Both the position numbers and the translations under genes were made by a program. DNA of 64,000 bases from UBA5072 sp963822145. Its GTDB lineage: Bacteria > Bacteroidota > Bacteroidia > Bacteroidales > UBA10428. The notes beneath the pieces were generated by a model, which was given only the letters and a program-made list of their open reading frames with translations, ran no database searches and was not told where the DNA came from. Shown piece after piece: positions 26,233-34,874 of this stretch. The stretch lies in contig CAWGGG010000002.1 of assembly GCA_963822145.1 (NCBI GenBank), forward strand, positions 744,001-808,000, written 5' to 3'. The first letter of the stretch is position 1, and the number at the start of each line of letters is the position of its first letter.

Positions 26233-27756
26233 TTACAGTTTCAGCTCACCCCAGCCTTGCCGGTACCCTCTTTTCACAAACTGGTTGGCCTGTTCGAAGT
26301 TGGTGATCCGCATGTTCTCACCATCCCATTTATAAGTAATGTAACGGCCCGGGAAGATGAATCCTTCCATTTCGCCGTATACCGGATCCATTCGTTTCAC
26401 TTTTTCCCGGATGTTGAAGCTGCGGAGCAAAAGATTGCCCATCAGCACGGTCTCGGTCAGGGGCCCGGCATATCCCTCAAAGGGTGAATCCACCTCCGCA
26501 TTCCCATAACCGGCAATGCAGGCATCCACCCATTGCCACCAGTGACCGTCCATGTCGCCTTCAATACGCGGGTATTTCTGGGGGACATTCACGATCTTGT
26601 TGAGGGAAAGGGGTAGCAGGATGGGGTTACGACCACCCCAGCCGCAGGCTGCCTTGCCTTTTGTACCGACAAACAGGGTAGCTCCTTCATAATCATTCAG
26701 CCCTGGCCAATCACCCATAATGTCATTCATATTTTTATCGGAGTCCATTTCCAGCGGCCGCTCGGGAGTTATGCCGCCATCCATCCAGTACAGTCTCAGA
26801 TCGCGCCCGTTTTTCAGCTTGTAGTTGAAACGTATGGATGAGGCAACCGGGCCGCTTTCAGGGTATAGTCCTTCAGTAAAAATACCATTGTACACTGTGG
26901 ATGCACTGCAGGTAACTTCATGGGGATAGCCCAGCTCAAGCAATTTGAAAGGCGGGCCCATGATATGACATCCCATGTCACCCAGGGCCCCGGTGCCGAA
27001 TTTCCACCAACCGCGCCAGTTAAAGGGTACCAGATTATCAATGTATTCGGTATCTTCAGCGGTACCAAGCCACAGGTCCCATTTCAGCTCCTTGGGCACC
27101 TTGGGGCGTGCAGTAGGCCAGGGTATGCCCTGGGGCCAAACCGGACGGTCGGTCCAGCAATATACTTCTTCGATATCGCCCAGCAAGCCAGCCTCAATCC
27201 ACTCCCGCAAAGTTCTCATACCACCACAGGAGGCACCCTGGTCCCCCATCTGGGTTACCACCTTGTATTTGTTTGCGGCCTGGGTGAGTATGCGGGCTTC
27301 GTAGATATCATGTGAAAGAGGTTTCTGGAGGTAGAGGTGCTTGTTCAGCTGCATGGCACTCAAACCTACAAGGGCGTGGTTATGATCGGGAATGGCAACC
27401 GATACAGCATCAAAGTTCTTGCTTTCTTTTTCGAACAATTCCCGCCAGTCGTAATAGAACTTGGCCTTCGGAAGTTCCTTGATCCTGGGCGCAGCCTGCC
27501 GGTCATCCACATCACAGAGAAAAGCCACAACAGCATTGTTTTTGGGAGACTTTACGTAATGGTCGATATCCGACGCACCCTCTCCCCCGCAGCCGATGGC
27601 GGCGATATAGAGTTTGTCACTTGGGGCCACATGACCCAGTCCGCTTACAGTATGACTGGGAAGGATCGTAAATCCGGCTGCACCCATTGCTGTCAGGCCC
27701 ACAAATTCTCTTCGTGACAGCGAGGAAGAATTCTTTTTGTTATTGTTGTTGTTCAT
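26233..27756 (-). CDS. Tat-exported Gfo/Idh/MocA family oxidoreductase
   Basis: The 507-residue protein has a twin-arginine signal (SRREFVGLTAMGAAG), then a Rossmann NAD domain (IAAIGCGGEGASDIDHYV), the FDAVSVAIPDHNH loop and the LYLQKPLSHDIYEA motif with the EKP-like lysine. These mark Gfo/Idh/MocA enzymes that dehydrogenate sugars or inositols. The Tat signal implies it folds with cofactor before export. It is the middle gene of a three-gene unit with the small lipoprotein (27786) and the FAD oxidoreductase. The C-terminal domain has the WWKFGTGALGDMGCH motif of this exported subgroup. Confidence 0.9.
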   Translation of the reverse strand: MNNNNNKKNSSSLSRREFVGLTAMGAAGFTILPSHTVSGLGHVAPSDKLYIAAIGCGGEGASDIDHYVKSPKNNAVVAFLCDVDDRQAAPRIKELPKAKFYYDWRELFEKESKNFDAVSVAIPDHNHALVGLSAMQLNKHLYLQKPLSHDIYEARILTQAANKYKVVTQMGDQGASCGGMRTLREWIEAGLLGDIEEVYCWTDRPVWPQGIPWPTARPKVPKELKWDLWLGTAEDTEYIDNLVPFNWRGWWKFGTGALGDMGCHIMGPPFKLLELGYPHEVTCSASTVYNGIFTEGLYPESGPVASSIRFNYKLKNGRDLRLYWMDGGITPERPLEMDSDKNMNDIMGDWPGLNDYEGATLFVGTKGKAACGWGGRNPILLPLSLNKIVNVPQKYPRIEGDMDGHWWQWVDACIAGYGNAEVDSPFEGYAGPLTETVLMGNLLLRSFNIREKVKRMDPVYGEMEGFIFPGRYITYKWDGENMRITNFEQANQFVKRGYRQGWGELKL

Positions 27757-27785
27757 ATCGTATTGATTTTATGGTGATCCAGCTC

Positions 27786-28076
27786 TTACTTGCCACATTG
27801 CTTATCAAATTTCAGGCTGTAAAAGTCTTCGAGATTTTGTTCAATGATCATGGTATCGCCCTGTGCCCATTTCTCAATATATTGCTTTCCTTTCAGGAAG
27901 TAACAACGGGTAAAGGTGGGATTCGTGAGGTATACCTTTTTGGCATCCACTTGATATACAAAAAGGGCCCTTTGTGTATACAGCGCCTGGTGGGGCTCCT
28001 CAATCCGTGCAGTGATCTCCCTGATGCCGTTGCAGGAAAAGAGAAAGAAAACAGCGAGGAGTATGAATCGGTGCAT
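27786..28076 (-). CDS. Small lipoprotein, unrecognised
   Basis: From the ATG at 28076 the protein has 96 residues and starts with a lipoprotein signal (ILLAVFFLFSCNG). An ATG seven codons upstream is possible but adds nothing. The mature part (ALFVYQVDAKKVYLTNPTF and two cysteines) does not match a family I know. It is 29 bp upstream of the Gfo/Idh/MocA gene and in the same direction, so it is probably in that operon. Confidence 0.65.
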   Translation of the reverse strand: MHRFILLAVFFLFSCNGIREITARIEEPHQALYTQRALFVYQVDAKKVYLTNPTFTRCYFLKGKQYIEKWAQGDTMIIEQNLEDFYSLKFDKQCGK

Positions 28077-28163
28077 AGTCGGAGTTGTATGGCCCAACTA
28101 ATTTAAGGATTTACGATCATATTTTCAAGGATACCGGAAATGACTTTCACCGAAGAAAAGATC

Positions 28164-30392
28164 TTAACTTTCAGTTTGTCTCTGATACTCTGAGGGCAGC
28201 AGTCCATATTTATCCTTGAAACACTTGGCAAAATAGGAAAGGTTGTTAAACCCGACCTCATAGGTCACTTCGGCAACATTGCCATAATTTTGTTTAATAA
28301 GCTGCGCTGCACGCTGCAACCTCAGGTTTCGGATGAGTTCACCGGGAGTCTGGTTCACCAGTGCCTTCAGTTTTCTGAACAGCTGCATCCTGCTCATACC
28401 CATTTCCGGACAAAAACTGTTCACATCGAAATTACAGTCCCCGATGTTTTTTTCTATGACATTACGCACTTTTTCAAGGAACTTTTCATCCACCGATTTA
28501 ACATCGATCTCACGGACTTCCGTTGAAATCTGCAGGTTATATTGTTCCCTCAGCTTCTTCCGTTGGCCGATCAGGTTTTTTACCCTGGCCATCAGTTCTT
28601 TGTTGTTAAATGGTTTGGTAACATAATCATCGGCTCCTGTTTCGAGGCCTTCGATTTTATCTGCCAATTCCGCCTTTGCCGTGAGCATGATCACCGGCAC
28701 ATGGCTGATGCATTCATCTGTTTTCAGTTTTCTGCAAAATTCCAGGCCATCTGTTTCCGGCATTACCAGATCGGTTATCACCAGATCAGGAACAAGGGCT
28801 ATAGCCTTTTCCAGTCCCTCTTTCCCGTTGGTTGCCTCTTTGATATTAAACTCTCCTGAAAGGGATTCCCGGATGTGACGCCTGATATCAGCGTTGTCAT
28901 CAATGACCAATATCACAGGCAAGTCGGTACTGCCGGTCACTTCATAGGTGTCATCTGTTTCCTGGTAATTGTTAACCGATACACTGCATTTGATGATCAT
29001 CGAATGCTCTTCGGTTTCTTCCGGTTCGACAATTAAATATTCCTGCTTTTTCAGGTGCTCCTTACCGACAGGAATTTTCACCATGAAGCAACAGCCTTTC
29101 CTGGGATAACTTTCAACATGGATCTCACCATGAAGCAGGGTGGTCAGTTCCCTGGTGAGGGACAAACCGATGCCCGTTCCGCTGTTTCCCATTTTCCATC
29201 CATAATCCACCTGGTAAAACCGGTCGAATATTTTATCCAGCTGGTCAGCAGGAATACCGGGACCTGTATCCCTGACCATCAGTTCAATAAACTTTTTATC
29301 GCCTTCACTTTTTGCTTCATGGCTGGTGACCGAACAGTTTATTTCACCGTGTTCCGGTGTAAATTTGAATGCATTGGAAAGCAGGTTGACCAGGATCTTT
29401 TCTATTTTGTCGCGGTCAAAGAAGCAATTCAGCTTTTTTTCAGGAATATCAACCTTATATTTTATTTTTTGTCTTTCCGCCAGGGGAACAAAACTCCTGG
29501 AAATCATCCTGAGTACCTTGTGGAGGTCGTAATGTACCATGGTCAGCTTCATGCTCCCTGCGTCTATTTTCGACAGGTCAAGCAGCTGATTCACCAGTCC
29601 CAGCAGCCTTAGTGCATTGCGGTGCATGATCTCAAGCGTATCTTTTTTGTGCATGGTAAGTTCCTTGTCAACCAATAAATCTTCGAGGGGGCCGATGATC
29701 AAGGTCAATGGGGTACGGAATTCATGAGATACGTTAGAGAAAAAACGGGTTTTCATCTGGTCCATCTCCATAATCCTCACATTCTTCCGTTCCAGCTCGG
29801 CTGTTCTTTCCTTTACGATGTTTTCGAGATTTTGCCGCAGGTGTTCAAGCCGCATCATGGAATCATAGGCCCGCAAAGAAGCCAGGGTCACGGTGAATAA
29901 TTTGAATGTGGTAAGTTCGGTTTTGGTTTTATAATCATTGATCTCGTAGGCGGCAATGACCTCCCGTTCAGGAGCCTGTCCGGGATAACCTGTACGCAGA
30001 ACGATCTGGGTAAAGTGATTTTTCATAACATCACGGATGTATTTTACCAGATCAAGCCCGGTATGATTGGTTTCCATTACCACATCAAGGAAAATCAGGG
30101 AAATATCCTTATGCTTACCCAGCAACAGCCTGGCCTCTTCTCCCGAATAAGCATGCAAAAAGCTGATTTCCTTGCCCTGGTAATTGAATCCTTTTAATGC
30201 CATGCGCGTTACACTGTGAATGTCTTCTTCATCGTCCACCAGCAGCACTTTCCAGGATTCAGGTGAAACAACGGGCTTAGCCGGTATCCCTACCGGCCAT
30301 TCTTCTTTGCTGTCCTTGAAAAGCTTGCCTTCCGCTTTGGTTTCATTCTGAACATCCGGTTCAAAAAGTCTTTCCTTATGATTGTTCTCCAT
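28164..30392 (-). CDS. Hybrid sensor kinase/response regulator with REC, HisKA, HATPase, REC and AraC HTH
   Basis: The 742 residues hold, in order: a receiver (residues 47-130, Asp103) with a DUF3369-like linker (INDYKTKTELTTFKLFTVTL), a coiled coil, HisKA (NVSHEFRTPLTLIIG, His223), HATPase_c (FDRFYQVDYGWKMGNSGTGIGLSL), a second receiver (VPDLVITDLVMPETDGLEFC) and a C-terminal AraC HTH (GDCNFDVNSFCPEMGMSRMQLF). There is no TM segment, so it is cytoplasmic and takes its signal through the first receiver. It overlaps the membrane kinase gene by 17 bp and should receive phosphate from it. The last gene of the pair; target genes unknown. Confidence 0.95.
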   Translation of the reverse strand: MENNHKERLFEPDVQNETKAEGKLFKDSKEEWPVGIPAKPVVSPESWKVLLVDDEEDIHSVTRMALKGFNYQGKEISFLHAYSGEEARLLLGKHKDISLIFLDVVMETNHTGLDLVKYIRDVMKNHFTQIVLRTGYPGQAPEREVIAAYEINDYKTKTELTTFKLFTVTLASLRAYDSMMRLEHLRQNLENIVKERTAELERKNVRIMEMDQMKTRFFSNVSHEFRTPLTLIIGPLEDLLVDKELTMHKKDTLEIMHRNALRLLGLVNQLLDLSKIDAGSMKLTMVHYDLHKVLRMISRSFVPLAERQKIKYKVDIPEKKLNCFFDRDKIEKILVNLLSNAFKFTPEHGEINCSVTSHEAKSEGDKKFIELMVRDTGPGIPADQLDKIFDRFYQVDYGWKMGNSGTGIGLSLTRELTTLLHGEIHVESYPRKGCCFMVKIPVGKEHLKKQEYLIVEPEETEEHSMIIKCSVSVNNYQETDDTYEVTGSTDLPVILVIDDNADIRRHIRESLSGEFNIKEATNGKEGLEKAIALVPDLVITDLVMPETDGLEFCRKLKTDECISHVPVIMLTAKAELADKIEGLETGADDYVTKPFNNKELMARVKNLIGQRKKLREQYNLQISTEVREIDVKSVDEKFLEKVRNVIEKNIGDCNFDVNSFCPEMGMSRMQLFRKLKALVNQTPGELIRNLRLQRAAQLIKQNYGNVAEVTYEVGFNNLSYFAKCFKDKYGLLPSEYQRQTES

Positions 30393-31530
30393 AGGTTTGG
30401 ATTTTGCGCATTACAGGTACATCGATTTTGAACAATACCCCTTCACCGGGTGCACTGGTGCATGAAATATTCCCGTGCAGTTTTTGCCTGACAAGGTTAT
30501 ATACTATATGCAATCCCAATCCGGTACCCCTTTGTTGATCCGATGTATAAAAGGGTTCAAAAATGTGCGGCAGATCTTTTCTGCTGATCCCCGCTCCGTC
30601 ATCATGGTATTCTATGGTAAGTTTATTATCCATCAGCGATGCATGGATTGCGATCGTTCCCTTTTGCTTTTCCTTAAAACCATGCGCAAGGCTGTTCAAC
30701 AGCAGGTTTGTGAATATCTGGGCATAGGCTCCCGGGAATGAATTTAAATCCAGCCTTTCATCACAATTAATGCTGAAAGTAATCTCCTGTTGTTTGAATT
30801 TGGGTGATAGACTCCTGATGATATCGTCTAAATATGACTTGAAGTTAAACGTACGCTGCTGCTCGGAAATCTGGTCAACAGATACCAGTTTAAAGCTCTG
30901 GATAAGCAAGGCCGTGCGTTCCAGGTTCTTATGAATCAGGTGGGCTGCACTATCAGCAGATTCAAGAAATTCCCTGAAATCCTTATGGCTGATCTCATTG
31001 TTCTTATACAGGGCAGCCATTTTATGAATTTCTTCCTGCAGACTGCTTGCAGCTGTCACACCAATTCCAACCGGGGTATTGATTTCATGAGCAATACCGG
31101 CGACCAGCCCGCCCAAAGCGGCCATTTTTTCCGATTCGATCAGCTGTTCCTGGGTCTTTTTCAGGTTTTCAAGGGTGGACTGCAGCGTTTTCTTTTGCTC
31201 CAATAATTCATCGGTACGTTCATTTACCTGTTTTTTCAATACTATTTTCTCTTTTCTGAGCTGCCTTGTCCACCAGTAAATATAACCCCCGAGGATTATC
31301 AGAAAAAGGACAGTATAAACTAAATAGGCCAGCTGTGTCCTCCAGAACGGAGGAGGGATCATAATGCCTGCGATCCATATAAATCCTCTGTGATCCTGCA
31401 AAGTGCAATTAAATAGTTGATCTGCCAGGCCTTGCTGAACCGAGAGATGCCCGAAATTAATTTCAGGCTGCCGGCAAAAAATGCTGACCATAACAGGCTG
31501 AAATAAAATCAGAAGCAACAACTTTTTCAT
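30376..31530 (-). CDS. Membrane histidine kinase with its N-terminal sensor propeller deleted
   Basis: The 384 residues start with a signal and the first blade of a regulator-propeller sensor (FGHLSVQQGLADQLFNCTLQ, DHRGFIWIAG). They then jump to the sequence that normally follows the Y_Y_Y domain (IPPPFWRTQLAYLVYTVLFL, one TM near 66-83). A coiled coil, HisKA-like helix (GGLVAGIAHEINTPVG, His148) and HATPase (YTSDQQRGTGLGLHIVYNLV) follow. About 700 residues of the usual sensor are missing in frame near residue 55. The kinase half looks intact. It is translationally coupled to the hybrid regulator (17-bp overlap) and probably passes phosphate to its first receiver. The lost sensor may leave it signal-blind. 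Confidence 0.9.
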   Translation of the reverse strand: MKKLLLLILFQPVMVSIFCRQPEINFGHLSVQQGLADQLFNCTLQDHRGFIWIAGIMIPPPFWRTQLAYLVYTVLFLIILGGYIYWWTRQLRKEKIVLKKQVNERTDELLEQKKTLQSTLENLKKTQEQLIESEKMAALGGLVAGIAHEINTPVGIGVTAASSLQEEIHKMAALYKNNEISHKDFREFLESADSAAHLIHKNLERTALLIQSFKLVSVDQISEQQRTFNFKSYLDDIIRSLSPKFKQQEITFSINCDERLDLNSFPGAYAQIFTNLLLNSLAHGFKEKQKGTIAIHASLMDNKLTIEYHDDGAGISRKDLPHIFEPFYTSDQQRGTGLGLHIVYNLVRQKLHGNISCTSAPGEGVLFKIDVPVMRKIQTYGEQS

Positions 31531-31707
31531 GTCGGTTGGTTTAAGATGATAACGCCGGGGAGCAGGTAAATTCCCAGATAAGATACGATATTTTTACCTG
31601 ATTAAATCGGAATTTTAAAGGTCTTAGAAGTCGACTGAAGCAAATAAAAGGATAAGCATTGACAGGGGGAGTTCCGCCAAGGCTTTCTGATTTTTTCTGC
31701 GCTGCAG

Positions 31708-31770
31708 ATCCATCATCATTGTTTCCGTTTTCACCATCATTGAAGCTTCCATCGACCTCACCAGTAAAAA
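31708..31770 (-). pseudogene. 3' remnant of a third DUF4956 gene
   Basis: Just downstream of the RLE-A stop, the same frame reads SIFTGEVDGSFNDGENGNN and then acidic residues. This matches the end of DUF4956-B (IYFTGNGNGSFNDEETGNDD) closely. The upstream body of the gene is gone. In the intact copy, RLE-B is followed directly by DUF4956-B, so this remnant shows that an RLE-DUF4956 pair once existed here too. Confidence 0.65.
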
Positions 31771-31783
31771 TAGATTCAGTTTT

Positions 31784-32269
31784 CTATTTCCGGATTCTAT
31801 TGCTGAGGTATGCAGTTGGCAATGTCAGGGCATTGCTGATACCATTTGCAGGGTTGCTGTCTGCTGCAGCATATTCAACTTCCATGGCAGGTTCGTTATC
31901 GGTTACCGTGTACCTGATTTCCTTTTCAATATGACTGGCCAACATTTCCAGTCTTTCAACGGCCTTATCTAATTCGTCCGGTGCAGTGAATGAAGCCTCA
32001 TACCGGATGACTCTTTCAGTATTATTTGCCAATAATTCCAGCCTGTCCATGGCTTCCTTGGCTTCAGAATCTCCGGCAGGAGGGGCTGTGTATTTCACTG
32101 CCTCCTTGGTGCTGGCCATTAAGACCTCCAGCCTGTCATAGGCTTCGGCCGTGTTGCTGTTGTCTGAGCCGGCATCTGACTGGGCCCATACACTGGTTCC
32201 AAGAGCTATGGCAGCACATAATACGGATGCCATTCTGCTGGCGCGGTTGTGGTTGATTGAAGTTTTCAT
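31784..32269 (-). CDS. Small exported repeat protein RLE-A
   Basis: The 161-residue protein has a signal peptide (MASVLCAAIALGTSVWAQ) and three helical repeats: AYDRLEVLMASTKEAVKYTAP, AMDRLELLANNTERVIRYEAS and AVERLEMLASHIEKEIRYTV. The core is A-x-(D/E)-R-L-E-x-L and the repeat length about 38 residues. The N-terminal half is close to RLE-B (36565-37038), so the two are recent paralogues. The C-terminal part (TLPTAYLSNRIRK) differs and may derive from a deletion into a neighbouring DUF4956 gene whose tail follows at 31708-31770. The promoter at 32310-32376 is the shared four-box type. Function unknown. Confidence 0.8.
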   Translation of the reverse strand: MKTSINHNRASRMASVLCAAIALGTSVWAQSDAGSDNSNTAEAYDRLEVLMASTKEAVKYTAPPAGDSEAKEAMDRLELLANNTERVIRYEASFTAPDELDKAVERLEMLASHIEKEIRYTVTDNEPAMEVEYAAADSNPANGISNALTLPTAYLSNRIRK

Positions 32270-32309
32270 TTTTTTGTCCTCCGGGTATTAATTTGTTGAT
32301 TTGTTGATG

Positions 32310-32376
32310 TAAATGTACGATCCCGGGGAGGCCCGAATCTAACAGGTTTGTAACAAAGGATGACAGATTTGTAACA
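32310..32376 (-). promoter_or_regulatory. Four-box direct-repeat promoter of RLE-A
   Basis: On the minus strand four boxes read TGTTACA, TGTCATC, TGTTACA and TGTTAG, with starts 11, 10 and 11 bp apart (32339-32376). A -7 box TACATTTA (32310-32317) begins exactly 27 bp from the last box. The same array and spacing precede RLE-B and CotH-C. The helical-turn spacing is that of sites for OmpR/PhoB-type response regulators, and the last box takes the place of the -33 element. Confidence 0.7.
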
Positions 32377-32501
32377 GGAAGAAGGTACGGGGGGCGGGGG
32401 ACAAGGGCGTGGGGCGCCCCATGGAGTGTGATTGTTAAGCCGGGGAGGTTATTGAAAGCAAGACCTCATTCCCGGTTTTGTTTTCATAGGATATATTTTC
32501 G

Positions 32502-33596
32502 TTAGAACTGTTTGCAGGTTTGATTCATTTGATAAATAATATCCTTGGGATGGTTATACATCTTGTAGAAATCGTTGATATAATGCTCAGGCCATTTTTT
32601 ATCTTTATCGGAAAGGTATTCAAAATTGTTGATGGTGCCCAGAATCTGATCCTTGAGTTCCCCGAATTCTTCAATTACCGGATACAACTCTTCCTCCTGA
32701 AAGCACATTCCTGTGTAATAGCGCTCAACAACACTTTCTGTCGGGATTCCATCAACCGGTATGGCATAGATCGTGTTCACAAGACCCGAATAGTCAAAAT
32801 CATAGACTACCGGTATTGCTTTTTCAGAAGGTACTCCAATGGATTTCAAAACTTTAACATTATGCTGGCTGGTAATTGACCAGTCGGCATTGCCGATCAT
32901 GTAATTAAACAGGGCAACCCTGGCCATTTCTTGTGTGATCATGTTTTTCTGATTCAGATTCCAAAGTCGGGTAGCCACGGAATTGTTCCTGGCTGACATA
33001 TCATTTAAGTCCTCAATCAGGAAACCATATCGCGTATACGATTTGCCGGATCCTTGTGTATCAACATAATTGATTCTCACCAGACGTGTTCTGAAACTAT
33101 AAGGCGTTACCAGGTTATACATCTTGTAGGCCAGGTATTCCCTGATCACATAATTTTCAAACATTTTACCTGGATCACAGTGGGTGACAAGCTTCAGTTT
33201 TCCCCTGTCCTGAATGATTCTTTCTGCTTCGGGATCTTTATTGTCAAACTTGAGCATAATGGGGGGGAAGGAACAATAGTTGCGCCGCATGGCCCCTCTG
33301 GCTTTGATTTTTATAGTCTGTGTTATGGAATCATTTTCATTCAGCTTCACGGTAAGGGTGGCTTTATAATACTCCGGTTTCTCCTTTGTTTTAAGAAATT
33401 CCCGGATGTTAAAGTAAAGACTCATTTGAAGCGCTTCTTCCGAACCAAAGAAGTCAATTCCCCTTTTTGGTTTGAAAAAAGTTTGTGACAATTCGGTGGC
33501 TGCAGTGTCATTAACGGGTTCGGTTCCCCGAGTGGGAGAATAAAAACAAAACAGGCCGATCCCGAGAAACAGATGAAGGTAGGAGTTTGATTTCAT
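32502..33596 (-). CDS. CotH-like kinase A
   Basis: From the ATG at 33596 (signal peptide MKSNSYLHLFLGIGLFCFYS) the protein has 364 residues; a start 24 codons upstream lacks a signal and was rejected. It contains KARGAMRRNYCSFPPIMLKF (ATP-site lysine/arginine region), FNYMIGNADWSITSQHN (catalytic Asp and Asn) and PVVYDFDYSGLVN (metal-binding DFD), in the order seen in CotH atypical protein kinases. Bacillus CotH phosphorylates spore-coat proteins. It has its own palindromic operator at 33750. It is the second most diverged of three paralogues here. Kinase activity is inferred from motifs. Confidence 0.78.
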   Translation of the reverse strand: MKSNSYLHLFLGIGLFCFYSPTRGTEPVNDTAATELSQTFFKPKRGIDFFGSEEALQMSLYFNIREFLKTKEKPEYYKATLTVKLNENDSITQTIKIKARGAMRRNYCSFPPIMLKFDNKDPEAERIIQDRGKLKLVTHCDPGKMFENYVIREYLAYKMYNLVTPYSFRTRLVRINYVDTQGSGKSYTRYGFLIEDLNDMSARNNSVATRLWNLNQKNMITQEMARVALFNYMIGNADWSITSQHNVKVLKSIGVPSEKAIPVVYDFDYSGLVNTIYAIPVDGIPTESVVERYYTGMCFQEEELYPVIEEFGELKDQILGTINNFEYLSDKDKKWPEHYINDFYKMYNHPKDIIYQMNQTCKQF

Positions 33597-33749
33597 AACT
33601 AAGGGGGTTAATATCAAACGTTTTACTGGATCTGGTGAGTAAATTACACGAATTGTGCCAGACGTCATAAAGGATTATAAATCAATAAATTGATAGTAGT
33701 TCAATGCTGAAAGTTGCCTTCCTGGAATTGTTTAATTTCGTACAATTAA

Positions 33750-33765
33750 CGTTCGTTTCCGTACA
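33750..33765. promoter_or_regulatory. Palindromic operator upstream of CotH-A
   Basis: CGTTCGTTTCCGTACA matches TGTnCG-N4-CGnACA with one mismatch in the first base. It lies in the 172-bp space between CotH-B and CotH-A, 154 bp before the chosen CotH-A start (82 bp before the rejected upstream start). An extra half-site (TTCGTACA) lies at 33737-33744. Confidence 0.45.
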
Positions 33766-33768
33766 CTA

Positions 33769-34857
33769 TTACTTTCTGCAAGTACGGTTCAGGTTCGACA
33801 TCATCGCGGGCTGATCCTCACATATGCTGAAGAAACTGTTGAGGTAGGATTCCTGTTGCTTTTTGTAGCCTTTTGAAAGATACTCGAAGTTATTAATGGT
33901 TCCGACTAACATTTCTTTCTTACTCTCAAACTCTTCGATCACCGGATCCAGTTCAGCATCCGCAAAACACCGGCCTATATAATATCTTTCCCTGACACTT
34001 TCAATGGGATAGCTTTCAAAAGGGACTGCGTAAACAGGATTAACAAAACCGGAATAGTCAAAATCGTACGCCACAGGTATTCCTTTGTCTGATAGTGCCT
34101 CAAGTGTTTTTACCACAGTAATGTTATGCAGGAGCGGAACCGACCAATCCGTATTGCCGATCATGTAATTAAAAACAGCCAGCCGCGCCATGTCCATTGA
34201 GTTCATGTTTTTCTGGGTGAGGAATTTATTATCCAATACAACGGCATGGTTCCGTGCGGCCATTTCATCCTCATTTTCTATCAGGAAGCCATAAGCTGTA
34301 AAAAGCTTTTTGGGATTGCGGACATCTGCATAACAGATCTTTACTAACCTGGTCTTAAAACTATAGGGGGTGATCTGATTGTACAATTTATAGACCAGAT
34401 ATTCCTTCATGAGATAGCTCCTGAACTGGGGCGTACGATTGCAATGGGTAACCAGCTTGATACTCTGCCTGCCCGGTACATGGAATGCCCCGGAGTCATC
34501 ATCATTGAATTTCAGCATAATGGGAGGGAAAGCACAATAAGAACGGCGCATACCTCCCCTGGCTTTTATTTTTATCTTCCGGGAGATGGTTCGATTATCA
34601 TCAGTTCTCAGGGTAATGGTGGCATCAACATTCCGCGGTTCGTACCGGGTTTTGAGGAATTCGCTGACATCAAAAATAAGGGTCATTTCCAGTAATTCTT
34701 CCGATGCAAAGAAGTCAAATCCTGAAGTTGGAGTGGGTTTGGTTCCTTCCTGCGCAAGAGATTCAAATCTCTGGTTCCCGGTGATTTCCTGACCGTAGGA
34801 AAGAGGGCAAGTCTGGCTGATGCTCACCAATAGGGGCAGAAAGTACTTTAATTTCAT
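33769..34857 (-). CDS. CotH-like kinase B
   Basis: The 362-residue protein has a signal peptide (LPLLVSISQTCPLSYGQE) and the same motifs as its paralogues: KARGGMRRSYCAFPPIMLKF, FNYMIGNTDWSVPLLHN (Asp and Asn of the catalytic loop) and PVAYDFDYSGFVN (DFD). Between the first and second motif lies a helical region with KLVTHCNRTPQF and YKLYNQITPYSFKTRLV, conserved in all three. It starts 17 bp after DUF4956-A, so the two form an operon and probably act together at the inner membrane. The target protein is unknown; RLE proteins are a candidate by genomic context only. Confidence 0.8.
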   Translation of the reverse strand: MKLKYFLPLLVSISQTCPLSYGQEITGNQRFESLAQEGTKPTPTSGFDFFASEELLEMTLIFDVSEFLKTRYEPRNVDATITLRTDDNRTISRKIKIKARGGMRRSYCAFPPIMLKFNDDDSGAFHVPGRQSIKLVTHCNRTPQFRSYLMKEYLVYKLYNQITPYSFKTRLVKICYADVRNPKKLFTAYGFLIENEDEMAARNHAVVLDNKFLTQKNMNSMDMARLAVFNYMIGNTDWSVPLLHNITVVKTLEALSDKGIPVAYDFDYSGFVNPVYAVPFESYPIESVRERYYIGRCFADAELDPVIEEFESKKEMLVGTINNFEYLSKGYKKQQESYLNSFFSICEDQPAMMSNLNRTCRK

Positions 34858-34874
34858 GGCCTTCAGGTTTTACA

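Noticed and set aside
31365..31530. N-terminal part of the histidine kinase as a separate short gene
   Set aside because: The frame is continuous through the TM segment into the kinase with no stop, so it is one protein with an internal deletion.
31659..31934. 91-residue plus-strand frame over RLE-A
   Set aside because: It lies opposite the RLE-A end and the DUF4956 tail, both of which are supported by paralogues.
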